Shown here: piece by piece, positions 17,843-26,381 of the stretch
Layout of the letters: every line of letters begins with the position of its first letter
Position numbering within the stretch: the stretch's first letter is position 1
Assembly: GCF_016464625.1 (NCBI RefSeq)
Contig: NZ_JAEAGO010000003.1
Span: forward strand, 620,001-684,000
DNA length: 64,000 bases
DNA from: Penaeicola halotolerans
GTDB taxonomy: Bacteria; Bacteroidota; Bacteroidia; Cytophagales; Cyclobacteriaceae
Direction of reading: 5' to 3'
Notes under the pieces: model-generated
Seen by the model: the letters and a program-made list of their open reading frames with translations, nothing else
Told to the model about the DNA's origin: nothing
Databases searched by the model: none
Translations under genes and position numbers: made by a program

Positions 17843-19132
17843 TTATCTATTCATCAACTCCTCTATCTCTTCTACTTCTATCGGTATATCTCTCATCAGA
17901 TCGAAGTAACCATTTTCTTGAATCACAATATTGTTTTCAAGTCTGATTCCCATGGATTCTTCCCTGATATATATCCCAGGCTCCACTGTGAAAACCATCC
18001 CTGGTTTGATTTTCTGATAAATATTTCCCACATCATGTACATCCAAGCCGAGATGATGAGAAGTCCCATGCATAAAATATTTTTTGTAAAGAGGGCTTTC
18101 TGGGTTTTGATTTTTGACATCCGTTTTATCTAAAAGTCCAAGTCCAATTAATTCTGACTCCATGATTTTTCCCACCTCTTTATGATACTCAGGTATAGTC
18201 GTACCTGGACGTAATATATCCATAGATGCGCGTTGCACACGCAAGACAGCATTGTAGACATCCTTTTGTCTTTGTGTATACTTTCCGTTCACGGGGATAG
18301 TCCTGCTCATATCTGCATTGTAGTTGGCATACTCTGCCCCTACATCAAATAGTATCAAATCCCCATCCCTGCAAGGTTGATTATTCTCGATGTAGTGTAG
18401 CACACAGGCATTATATCCAGAAGCGATGATCGGTGTATAGGCAAAGCCTTTAGATCTATTTCTGATAAATTCATGGATAAATTCTGCCTCTATCTCATAT
18501 TCTGTCACCCCTGGTTTTACAAACTCCAATATCCTTCTAAAACCTTTATTGGTAATATCACAGGCTTGTTGTAACTGTTTGATCTCTATTGGATGCTTTA
18601 TAGCTCTTAGATCATGCATCAGTGGTGCTACTTTCTTATAAGTATGTAGCGGATAATGCTCTTTACACCACTTCACAAAGCGTGCATCACGCGTCTCTAC
18701 CTCTACTACTGCTCTGATGTGCTCATTGCTATTAAGATAGACCGTTTCTGCTTCTGCCATTAGTGTGTTGAATACATTTTCAAACTGCGAAAGCCAATAG
18801 ACAGACCTGATCCCTGATGTTTCGTAAGCTTCTTCTTTGGTGTACTTATGACCTTCCCAAATCGCAATATGCTCATTGGTCTCCTTTAAAAATAAAATCT
18901 CACGCTGATGTTCGTGATGAAAATCAGGGAAAAGGACTAAGATAGACTCCTCTTGATCAATTCCCGTAAGATAAAAAAGGTCATTATTCTGTCTAAAAGG
19001 CATTGTCCCATCTGCGTTAGTGGGCATGATGTCATTAGAATTAAAGACAGCGATAGATCTAGCAGGCAAATGTTTTATAAGATTCGCTCTGTTTTCTATA
19101 AATAGCTTTTGGTCTATTGGTAAGTATTTCAT
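17843..19132 (-). CDS. pepP: Xaa-Pro aminopeptidase P family protein
   Basis: 429 residues with the aminopeptidase P N-terminal domain (about 1-150) and a pita-bread M24 catalytic domain. Metal ligands are visible: Asp in LFDVGAEYANY and ADMSRTIPV, His in HGTSHHLGLDVHD, Glu in FTVEPGIYI and RLENNIVI. It removes N-terminal residues preceding proline, normally in the cytoplasm; no signal peptide is present. It is the last gene of a minus-strand group but is separated from the methyltransferase-like gene by 21 bp. Confidence 0.92.
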   Translation of the reverse strand: MKYLPIDQKLFIENRANLIKHLPARSIAVFNSNDIMPTNADGTMPFRQNNDLFYLTGIDQEESILVLFPDFHHEHQREILFLKETNEHIAIWEGHKYTKEEAYETSGIRSVYWLSQFENVFNTLMAEAETVYLNSNEHIRAVVEVETRDARFVKWCKEHYPLHTYKKVAPLMHDLRAIKHPIEIKQLQQACDITNKGFRRILEFVKPGVTEYEIEAEFIHEFIRNRSKGFAYTPIIASGYNACVLHYIENNQPCRDGDLILFDVGAEYANYNADMSRTIPVNGKYTQRQKDVYNAVLRVQRASMDILRPGTTIPEYHKEVGKIMESELIGLGLLDKTDVKNQNPESPLYKKYFMHGTSHHLGLDVHDVGNIYQKIKPGMVFTVEPGIYIREESMGIRLENNIVIQENGYFDLMRDIPIEVEEIEELMNR

Positions 19133-19153
19133 AGCATCTGTATCTAGTATTTA

Positions 19154-19837
19154 CTAAAACTTAAAAGCCAAGGCTAATTTAGTATGCCTTCTCCAAAGCT
19201 CTTGATGATAGGCAACATCCAAAACTTCCTCTATAGGCGTAGCTTTGGATCCGATCCACATTCCTCCATGACTCTTACGATGATCCGTGATGAACACTCC
19301 ATATTTGAAGAGGTCTTGATACTTATGATAATGTGGTCTATTGCAATCATGAAAGATGATAATCGCATCATCATTGACTATATCAAAGGCTTTTTTGAGA
19401 CAATCTATCCTCGCTCTGCCATCTATCATAACAAAATCAAAAGGCGCAAACTGCTCAGGATATTCTACATAGCTTTTGAACTCTTCATAAGTACCGTCTT
19501 TTTTGTAGTCTTCTTTATTATTCCAGCCCGGAATTTCACTCGCTACATAATCTATTCGTACCTTATCATCAGTATTCTTGCTTTGAATTAATTTAGCCCA
19601 ATCCTCTTCATGCTCCAGCGCAAGCCAAAGATCTCTCTTTTCGATTAGGCTTGGAAACCACAAAGTGCTAAAACCACTTCCCCACTCTAGAGATCTTTTC
19701 GGTTGCTTCTTAGTGATCACCTCGAGAATGATGTCGAGCTCTTTATTTTTCATAAAAGGTCGCTCAAGCTTGTTGATCTTCTTTAGAAACTTATCTCTAT
19801 AGTCTCTTCCTAATTGGTTGAAAAGTTTACCCCACAT
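19154..19837 (-). CDS. Class I SAM-methyltransferase-like protein
   Basis: 227 residues. Motif I-like SLEWGSGFSTLW (about 50-61), an acidic turn ALEHEEDW at the next strand, FDFVMIDGRAR at the motif II region, and DAIIIFHDCNRPHYHKY at motif III suggest a Rossmann-type methyltransferase fold related to FkbM/MT24-like enzymes acting on sugars. No signal peptide. It starts 4 bp after the stop of a family 2 glycosyltransferase, so the pair probably works on the same glycan (lipopolysaccharide or a surface polysaccharide). The substrate is unknown and catalysis is not proven. Confidence 0.65.
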   Translation of the reverse strand: MWGKLFNQLGRDYRDKFLKKINKLERPFMKNKELDIILEVITKKQPKRSLEWGSGFSTLWFPSLIEKRDLWLALEHEEDWAKLIQSKNTDDKVRIDYVASEIPGWNNKEDYKKDGTYEEFKSYVEYPEQFAPFDFVMIDGRARIDCLKKAFDIVNDDAIIIFHDCNRPHYHKYQDLFKYGVFITDHRKSHGGMWIGSKATPIEEVLDVAYHQELWRRHTKLALAFKF

Positions 19838-19841
19838 TTGG

Positions 19842-20669
19842 TTATTGATTAGTTAAATATTTATCTATTCCATTAGCCGCCTTCACCAATCCTTTCTGAA
19901 TGACAGCTTTTCTGGTTTCCTTATTTTTCTTGATTGCATCATTGGTCTTGTATGCACGGTGATGCTCTAGATGAACGCAAACAGCTGAATACCTGATCTG
20001 CTTGGATTTCAATCCAAGGTTAAACATGCGCTCACCAAACTCACGATCTTGACCTCCATAATGAAGGTCCTCATTGAAGCCATTGACTGCTATGATATCC
20101 GACTTCCAACCACTAGCATTACCCCCATTCCATGTACTTTTAGCAGGAGTGATTTTATTCAAAATATTAGCCAGTGTAGGTGACTGTGTTAGCTTCAAAT
20201 TTTTAAAGAACTTCTTAGGAAGTCCATTTGTCTCTAACCAATTTTTGTCAAAACACCGCTGAGCAATAATGTCCTCCTTAGAGATCAATTGACTTAATGA
20301 CATAGGCATCCTGATAGCTCCTCCAGATAGGAAGTAGCCTTTCTCAGCCAAACCAACATGAGTCTGAGCAAAGTCTCTTCTTGGGATACAATCTCCGTCT
20401 GAAAATAAGATATAGTCTGTGGAAGTTTTCGCGATAGCCTTATTTAGAATAGTACACTTTTGATAGCCTTGATCTTCATGCCATATATGCTTGATTGGGA
20501 AAAAAGTCTTGTTTATGTACTTTTCGACTACTGTTTTTGTACGCTCATTAGAGCCATCATCTGCTATCAAAAGTTCAAAATCCTTGAATGACTGCTGCTC
20601 ATATCCCCATATCACTTTCTCTAACCACTCTGGCTCGTTATAAGTACTGATGATGATCGATAATTGCAT
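19842..20669 (-). CDS. Family 2 glycosyltransferase with C-terminal GT7-like region
   Basis: 275 residues. The GT-A nucleotide-sugar domain begins at residue 3 (LSIIISTYNEPEWLEKV), with IADDGSNERT and the DxD-type SDGDCIPR near residue 95. The C-terminal part contains FNEDLHYGGQDREFGERM, a motif typical of Glyco_transf_7C/chondroitin-polymerase-like enzymes, where the Asp-Glu pair is catalytic. Cytoplasmic. The gene is coupled to a methyltransferase-like gene downstream and divergent from the M16 peptidase. Confidence 0.87.
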   Translation of the reverse strand: MQLSIIISTYNEPEWLEKVIWGYEQQSFKDFELLIADDGSNERTKTVVEKYINKTFFPIKHIWHEDQGYQKCTILNKAIAKTSTDYILFSDGDCIPRRDFAQTHVGLAEKGYFLSGGAIRMPMSLSQLISKEDIIAQRCFDKNWLETNGLPKKFFKNLKLTQSPTLANILNKITPAKSTWNGGNASGWKSDIIAVNGFNEDLHYGGQDREFGERMFNLGLKSKQIRYSAVCVHLEHHRAYKTNDAIKKNKETRKAVIQKGLVKAANGIDKYLTNQ

Positions 20670-20848
20670 ATAGACTATTCAAGTTTGCTTTAAAATAAGG
20701 GCGAAAGCTACACAAAATACGATAATTTAAGAAATCCGAGTACCTCAAAATCAAAACAGCGTAACTTTAACAGCTATCTTACACTTGTCTTAGACAAAGC
20801 ATCAAGTTAGGCTTTATATTTCCTTATAATTCGGTATTTTTGAGATCA

Positions 20849-22084
20849 ATGAAGGAATACGAATTGCACACCTTGCCTAATGGCATCAGGCTGATACACA
20901 AAGAAGTAAATCATACTAAAATCGTTCATTGCGGTTTTATTTTAGATATAGGTAGTAGGGATGAAGATCCAGGCAAAGAAGGTCTTGCTCACTTTTGGGA
21001 ACATATGGCATTCAAAGGCACTCAAAAGCGTAAAGCTTTTCATATACTCAATCGACTCGATTCGGTAGGCGGAGAACTCAATGCTTATACTACTAAAGAA
21101 AAGATTTGCTTTTATGCCTCCATTCTCAACCAGCATTTTGCCAAAGCATTTGAGCTACTAGCTGATATCACTTTTCATTCTACATTTCCTGAAAAACAAA
21201 TAGAGAAGGAGCGACAAGTGATCTTGGAAGAGATGTCCATGTACTTTGACTCTCCAGATGATGCCATCCAAGATGAATTTGATGAGCTACTTTATGGGGA
21301 ACACCCAATGGGCAAAAATATCCTCGGCACAGTAGATTCTGTCAATAGTTTTGACCAAAACAGCTTCAAAGACTTCGTAGCAGAAAGAATAGATACTCAC
21401 CGACTCGTCTTCTCAAGCGTAGGTAATATCCCATTTAAAAAAGTCATCAAACTTGCAGAGCGCTATCTAAAAGATATCCCTGCTACCAGTAGGATTCATC
21501 AGAGAGCTCCATTCATTACTTATCAGCCGAGTATCAGAACTATAGAGCGAGAAATCACCCAAGCTCAATGTGCTATTGGGTCTACAGCCTACAGTTTAAA
21601 GGATAAAAACCGTATACCCTTCTTTTTACTGAATAATATCTTAGGAGGTCCTAGTATGACTTCTAGGCTAAATCTCGAGCTTCGAGAGAAGTATGGCTTC
21701 GTCTACAGTATAGAGTCTTCTTATCAGCCATATACTGACAGTGGTGCGTTTACTATATTTTATGGAACAGAGCCTAAACAGGTTGATAAAGCAGGACGAG
21801 CAGTCTGGCGCACACTCAAGAAACTCAGAGAGCAAAAACTAGGGACACTACAACTCCACATGGCTAAAGAACAAGCCATAGGACAGATAGCCATGGCGGA
21901 AGAAAACAACTCTGGCATCATGATCATGCTCGGCAGATCTATTCTAGACTTAGAAAAAATAGAGCCCATAGATGAGCTATTTGATGAGATCAATAGTATC
22001 ACAGCTGAAAAACTACAAGATTTAGCCAATGAGGTTTTTCAAATGGATAATCTGAGTCAGCTAACTTACTTACCAAAAAATTGA
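20849..22084 (+). CDS. M16 family zinc metallopeptidase (pitrilysin/insulinase-like)
   Basis: 411 residues from the ATG at 20849. The inverted zinc motif HFWEH (His48, Glu51, His52) lies in LAHFWEHMAFKGT, with the third ligand Glu downstream in the ILEEMSMYFD stretch; this is the catalytic half. The C-terminal half is the M16_C domain with the GGPSMTSRLNLELREKYG motif. No signal peptide. Many Bacteroidota encode catalytic and non-catalytic M16 subunits side by side, but no partner is adjacent. A TTG three codons upstream overlaps a TAnnTTTG-like element and is not preferred. The O-methyltransferase gene follows after 1 bp. Confidence 0.92.
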   Translation: MKEYELHTLPNGIRLIHKEVNHTKIVHCGFILDIGSRDEDPGKEGLAHFWEHMAFKGTQKRKAFHILNRLDSVGGELNAYTTKEKICFYASILNQHFAKAFELLADITFHSTFPEKQIEKERQVILEEMSMYFDSPDDAIQDEFDELLYGEHPMGKNILGTVDSVNSFDQNSFKDFVAERIDTHRLVFSSVGNIPFKKVIKLAERYLKDIPATSRIHQRAPFITYQPSIRTIEREITQAQCAIGSTAYSLKDKNRIPFFLLNNILGGPSMTSRLNLELREKYGFVYSIESSYQPYTDSGAFTIFYGTEPKQVDKAGRAVWRTLKKLREQKLGTLQLHMAKEQAIGQIAMAEENNSGIMIMLGRSILDLEKIEPIDELFDEINSITAEKLQDLANEVFQMDNLSQLTYLPKN

Positions 22085-22085
22085 G

Positions 22086-22730
22086 ATGGATTTTATACCA
22101 GAAGATATCTTAAAATATTGTGAAGACCACTCTGATAAAGAGCATCCACTACTCTTGAAAATAACAAGAGAGACGCATGCCAAAGTGCTCATGCCTAGAA
22201 TGCTCTCTGGTCACCTCCAAGGGCGCATACTATCAATGATGAGCCATATGATTCGTCCTAAAAGGATATTGGAGATCGGTACATATACTGGCTACTCTGG
22301 CATATGTCTCGCAGAAGGACTCACTCCTGACGGCATCATGTATACGATAGATATCAATGATGAACTGGCGCCTATGGTGAATCGCTTCTTTGAAGAAGCT
22401 GGACTGTCTGATCGTATTAAGTATCTGTTGGGGAATGCCCTAGAGATCATCCCAACTTTAGAAGAGACTTTTGATCTGGTCTTCGTTGATGCAGATAAGA
22501 TCAATTATGCAAAATATTATGACTTAGTGATAGACAAAGTTAGACCTGGGGGATATATCATCTCTGACAATGTCCTTTGGTCAGGAAAGGTTATCGTAGA
22601 AGCTGGTCAAAAAATAGATAAAGACACGCGAGCTATTTTGGACTTCAATACTAAAGTTCAAAATGATCCAAGGGTAGAAAATGTACTCATGCCCATACGA
22701 GATGGCCTACTAGTTGCTAGAAAGAAGTAA
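22086..22730 (+). CDS. O-methyltransferase (class I SAM, catechol-OMT-like)
   Basis: 214 residues. SAM motif I is LEIGTYTGYSG (about 60-70), followed by YTIDINDE, DLVFVDADKINY (metal-binding Asp region) and GGYIISDNVLWSGKV, the order seen in Methyltransf_3 / caffeoyl-CoA and catechol O-methyltransferases. Small cytoplasmic enzyme that methylates a catechol-like hydroxyl with a divalent metal. The ATG follows the M16 stop by one base, so the two are translationally coupled; the shared pathway is unknown. Confidence 0.9.
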   Translation: MDFIPEDILKYCEDHSDKEHPLLLKITRETHAKVLMPRMLSGHLQGRILSMMSHMIRPKRILEIGTYTGYSGICLAEGLTPDGIMYTIDINDELAPMVNRFFEEAGLSDRIKYLLGNALEIIPTLEETFDLVFVDADKINYAKYYDLVIDKVRPGGYIISDNVLWSGKVIVEAGQKIDKDTRAILDFNTKVQNDPRVENVLMPIRDGLLVARKK

Positions 22731-22763
22731 TGAATAAAACACTAACCACTACAGGGTGAACCT

Positions 22764-24647
22764 ATGACAAATCTGAAAAGCCTACTACTCACTTTTCTCT
22801 TATTGATTTCCTTCCTATCCAAGGCTCAAGAGCTGACCGTTCCTGAGAAAATAAGATTTGCAGACCTAGAGCTAACCTTGAATAATCAAGCAAGAAAAGA
22901 AATTCAAGCTGATGTAGATGCCCTTACAAGAAGTGAAAAATATTTTCAAATCAAATTGGATCGTGTCAATTTGTATATGCCTCTCATAGAAAAAATCATC
23001 GCTGAGGAAGGCTTGCCAAATGATTTTAAATACTTAGTCATCCAAGAAAGTGCCCTCATATCTGATGCGGTTTCTACCTCAAATGCTGTAGGGTTTTGGC
23101 AGTTCAAAGAAGCCACTGCAGTGGAAGTTGGGATGAGGGTAGACCGTACCATAGATGATCGCAAAAACATAGAAAAGTCAACTCGAGGTGCCGCTACTTA
23201 TTTGAAAAAAAACAATCAATATTTTAATAATTGGTTTTGTGCACTCATCTCCTATCAAGCGGGACTCGGAGGAGCCAAAGGCATCCTTGGTGACCGATAT
23301 AATGGAAAAAAAGAAGTCGCTATAGATCAAAACACTTATTGGTATTTTAAGAAATTCTTGGCTCATAAAATCGCTTTTGAAGCACATATCGGAAAACCTA
23401 CTTCTGATAATACCCAACTCGCTATACATAAGCCAGCTGCTAACCAAAGGATATCAGAGATCGCCAACGACATCAAAGTAGACGAAAATACACTTAAAGA
23501 ATATAATAAGTGGCTTCAAACAGATGTCTTCCCAGCAGGAGATTATGCTATTTATTACCCTACACAGAACCATTCATTGGCAGAAAATATTACACCTGAA
23601 GTTACTACTCAAAATATTACTACGACACCAGCAAGCAAGCCGATCAGAAGTAATACCAATACTAGAAAATCAACACCTGCCACAACGACTGAAGCTACCA
23701 TCGAGCTAACTCAGGATACAGACGCCTCTGGAAACGTCTATACACTCATGGAAGTGATCGATCAGTCCATAGAGTTCCCTAGAATCTCTGGAGACACACT
23801 AGCCTCACGTAAAGCTGGCTGGATCACTGTCAATGGACTACAAGGCATCATGGCTGCCAGAGGAGGCACAGTGTTCTCTATGGCAACAGATGCTCGCATG
23901 CCAGAAGCTAAGTTTAGAAAGCTCAATGACATGACACGTAATCAAAGACAAGAAGTAGGAAAGTACTATTACACAGAGAAAAAGCGTAGAGAAGGGCTAG
24001 TACCTTATCACATCGTAAAGCCTGGTGATAAGCTCTGGGAAATCTCCCAAAAATATGGAATCACACTCAGTGCATTGAAGTCTAAAAACAGAATCTACAA
24101 TGACAATAACTTACAAGTAGGTATGATCCTCTACTTGCAGCGTACAAGGTCTCCAAGAGAAGCCATCGCTTATGATGCCTACTGGCTAGAAAGGAGTGGT
24201 AAAAAACTCACTAAATCAACAGTAGCTGAGACTTCAGAGACTCCAAAAGCAACAATAAGTATACAATCAAACAGTCAAGAAGCTGAAAAGGTCATCATAG
24301 AAAGTGAACCTGCTTCAGCACCACTTTCAGCTGTCAGAATGGTAGAGCATAAAGTAGTAGTTGGAGAAACACTCTTTGCATTGGCTAAAAAATATGGTGT
24401 CTCTGTGGCTGACATTCAAAAAGCCAATAATTTTACAGCGCAGAGTACGCTTTCGATTGGACAAGTGATCCAGATACCGACTACTGGAGAATATTTGTAT
24501 CATAAAGTAGCTGCAGGAGAGAGCATATTTGACATTGCTCGCAAGTATACAGTGACTGTCAGCGACCTAAAGGCTTGGAATCTCAAGTCTGAGAATGATC
24601 TGCAACAAGGGGAAATTTTAAAAATAAGAGCTAATCGAATAAAATAA
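22764..24647 (+). CDS. LysM-containing lytic transglycosylase (MltD-like)
   Basis: 627 residues. Signal peptide at 1-21 (ends SFLSKAQ). The SLT domain (about 70-200) has the catalytic Glu in VIQESAL, then GFWQF and the SYQAGLGGAKG stretch in place of the usual SYNAG. A Thr/Ser/Pro-rich linker (about 275-320) leads to an extra region (320-415), and then three LysM repeats near 418, 528 and 583 (PGDKLWEIS, VGETLFALA, AGESIFDIA) that bind peptidoglycan. It cleaves glycan strands to 1,6-anhydro ends in the periplasm. Confidence 0.9.
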   Translation: MTNLKSLLLTFLLLISFLSKAQELTVPEKIRFADLELTLNNQARKEIQADVDALTRSEKYFQIKLDRVNLYMPLIEKIIAEEGLPNDFKYLVIQESALISDAVSTSNAVGFWQFKEATAVEVGMRVDRTIDDRKNIEKSTRGAATYLKKNNQYFNNWFCALISYQAGLGGAKGILGDRYNGKKEVAIDQNTYWYFKKFLAHKIAFEAHIGKPTSDNTQLAIHKPAANQRISEIANDIKVDENTLKEYNKWLQTDVFPAGDYAIYYPTQNHSLAENITPEVTTQNITTTPASKPIRSNTNTRKSTPATTTEATIELTQDTDASGNVYTLMEVIDQSIEFPRISGDTLASRKAGWITVNGLQGIMAARGGTVFSMATDARMPEAKFRKLNDMTRNQRQEVGKYYYTEKKRREGLVPYHIVKPGDKLWEISQKYGITLSALKSKNRIYNDNNLQVGMILYLQRTRSPREAIAYDAYWLERSGKKLTKSTVAETSETPKATISIQSNSQEAEKVIIESEPASAPLSAVRMVEHKVVVGETLFALAKKYGVSVADIQKANNFTAQSTLSIGQVIQIPTTGEYLYHKVAAGESIFDIARKYTVTVSDLKAWNLKSENDLQQGEILKIRANRIK

Positions 24648-24709
24648 TATCGATTAGCAAACGTATCAAAGCCAAGAGGTTTTGGTCTGGGGATTTAGAG
24701 AACAGTAAA

Positions 24710-25783
24710 TTGCGTATTAATCTAAAAATGTACGTTTTAGCCATCCTATTATTAGGATGCTCTGCGACTGCTTTTGCTCAAGTGGTAAGACAGTCCAGTA
24801 GGGATATGCTACGCCCTTCTAGACCACTTCGCATAGAAGAAGTCATCCTAAAAATCAATAGAAGACTCGATGCTATCAAAAATTACCAAGGGAAAGTCAT
24901 CTATGATAGTTCATTTTTGGCCCCTTATATCCCTGACTTAGATACTGTCAAAATCAAAGAGCGCAACTGGAAAATCAGAGGCAATTACAGTGTCAATATG
25001 CAGCAAGTTAGCTTGGTCAATTGGGCAGCAGGTGGCAACAGTTCCTTTGCACTCAACTCGACCATTAACATCTTTCTGGATTATAAAAAAGATGAAAATA
25101 TATGGAATACCAGATTGACGATCAATGGTGGTTTTAATAGACAGTCTGATAGAGACTATCCTTTGAGAAAAACGAATGATGCTGTTAATTTTAGCACAAA
25201 ATATGGTAGACAGATCAATCAAAATCTCTATCTATCCTCCCTATTAGAACTAAGAACTCAGCTACTCCCTGGCTTTAGGTATTTCACTCCTAGTGGCGCC
25301 ACATCCGAAAGCAAGATACTAGCTTCATCCATTTTAGCACCAGGCTACATTCAGTCCTCAACAGGTCTCAACTATACTGTCAACGGTAAGTTCTCATTGA
25401 TTGCTTCTCCTTTTACAGGGAGATTTACAGTGGTGAGATTAGACTCACTGGCCAATGAAGGCGCATTTGGTGTGGAGCGAGGACAAAACCTGAGATCAGA
25501 GGCAGGTGCTTCTATCAATGCCACTACTAGTCTCAAAGTCATGGAAAATATCCAATGGGATGCAAATATCAACTTGTTCTCGAATTACGAGACATTTGGA
25601 AATATGGTAGTCAACCTTGAGAGTATCCTAAGGATGAAAGTGAACAAATATATCAGTACGCAGATAGAGACCAATCTCATCTATGACGAGCGAGTATTGA
25701 TACGACAAGAAGATGGATCTGAAAAGCGAGGATTGCTTCAAGTACAAAACCTGATTAACTTAGGAGTCGTTTTAGAGTTTTAG
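24710..25783 (+). CDS. DUF3078 outer-membrane-type protein
   Basis: 357 residues. The N-terminus is a signal segment ending TAFAQ; a C in LLLGC could alternatively be a lipobox. The mature part is beta-rich, with repeated aromatic/Asn strands such as NWAAGGNSSFALNSTIN and NIFSNYE-like stretches typical of DUF3078, a Bacteroidota family predicted to form outer membrane beta-barrels; it ends in a strand LGVVLEF as barrel proteins do. A TTG at 24710 gives a basic n-region (RINLK); the ATG at 24728 would lack it, so the start is uncertain. Function unknown. Confidence 0.82.
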   Translation: MRINLKMYVLAILLLGCSATAFAQVVRQSSRDMLRPSRPLRIEEVILKINRRLDAIKNYQGKVIYDSSFLAPYIPDLDTVKIKERNWKIRGNYSVNMQQVSLVNWAAGGNSSFALNSTINIFLDYKKDENIWNTRLTINGGFNRQSDRDYPLRKTNDAVNFSTKYGRQINQNLYLSSLLELRTQLLPGFRYFTPSGATSESKILASSILAPGYIQSSTGLNYTVNGKFSLIASPFTGRFTVVRLDSLANEGAFGVERGQNLRSEAGASINATTSLKVMENIQWDANINLFSNYETFGNMVVNLESILRMKVNKYISTQIETNLIYDERVLIRQEDGSEKRGLLQVQNLINLGVVLEF

Positions 25784-25787
25784 CAAA

Positions 25788-26381
25788 TTAAAAATCAGTT
25801 TCTAAACCAAATCTTTGTTGCATTTCAGTAAGTATAGCAGACTTCTTTTTTAGGTAATTAAATTTTTCTGTAGAAGTATAAAGCTTAGGTCTCGTATCCG
25901 CTTCCTTTACCATCATTGAAGTGATCTCTAGCTGATTAACCTTTAATAAGTTTTTGAGCAACCCTTTGAGTTCGGGTTTCATCTTCTGAAAGCGCTCATC
26001 TTGCATTTCACCTAAAAGCTTAAACGCTATGGTGCGATCTGTCAATACAAATTCATTCTTTAGGATAGTGCTCTCAATGCTTCTTGCGTCAGCTTTGAAT
26101 TGCTCGATGACCTTATCAAGTGCTTCTTTGACCTCCTCTGTAGTTAGAGATTTGTCATCTTTGTCACTTGCCATAATAGGCTTATCATCATTATCCTGAT
26201 TTTCTGCAGCTGCTTCTTTCTCGCTTATGATATCAGCCCTTTCTGTCACTTTAGACTTGAGCTGTGTGAGGGATGGCAATTTGGCTGTCGGTCTGACTGA
26301 AGTTTCAGAGACAGTCTTTGAAATTGTTTTTTTTAATTCTCCAGCTGGCTTGATTTCAGAGTGATCCGTCTGACTCAGTCT
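25788..26381 (-). CDS. dnaX: DnaX tau-specific C-terminal extension, reached by -1 frameshift
   Basis: Open frame of 197 codons directly continuing from the A10 tract in the -1 frame; it contains no stop between 26381 and 25788. The sequence is first polar and linker-like (to about residue 80, rich in Lys, Glu, Ser and Asp) and then a helical domain ending TEKFNYLKKKSAILTEMQQRFGLE, which resembles the C-terminal end of full-length Bacteroidota DnaX. Joined to the zero frame it gives a 575-residue tau-like subunit, the part expected to bind polymerase and helicase. A stand-alone start at the internal TTG (26279) is less likely. Confidence 0.8.
   Translation of the reverse strand, partial: RLSQTDHSEIKPAGELKKTISKTVSETSVRPTAKLPSLTQLKSKVTERADIISEKEAAAENQDNDDKPIMASDKDDKSLTTEEVKEALDKVIEQFKADARSIESTILKNEFVLTDRTIAFKLLGEMQDERFQKMKPELKGLLKNLLKVNQLEITSMMVKEADTRPKLYTSTEKFNYLKKKSAILTEMQQRFGLETDF

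Noticed and set aside
26277-26279. TTG start making the dnaX tail a separate small gene
   Set aside because: The frame continues openly upstream to the A10 tract, no promoter is visible and the protein resembles only a DnaX C-terminus.
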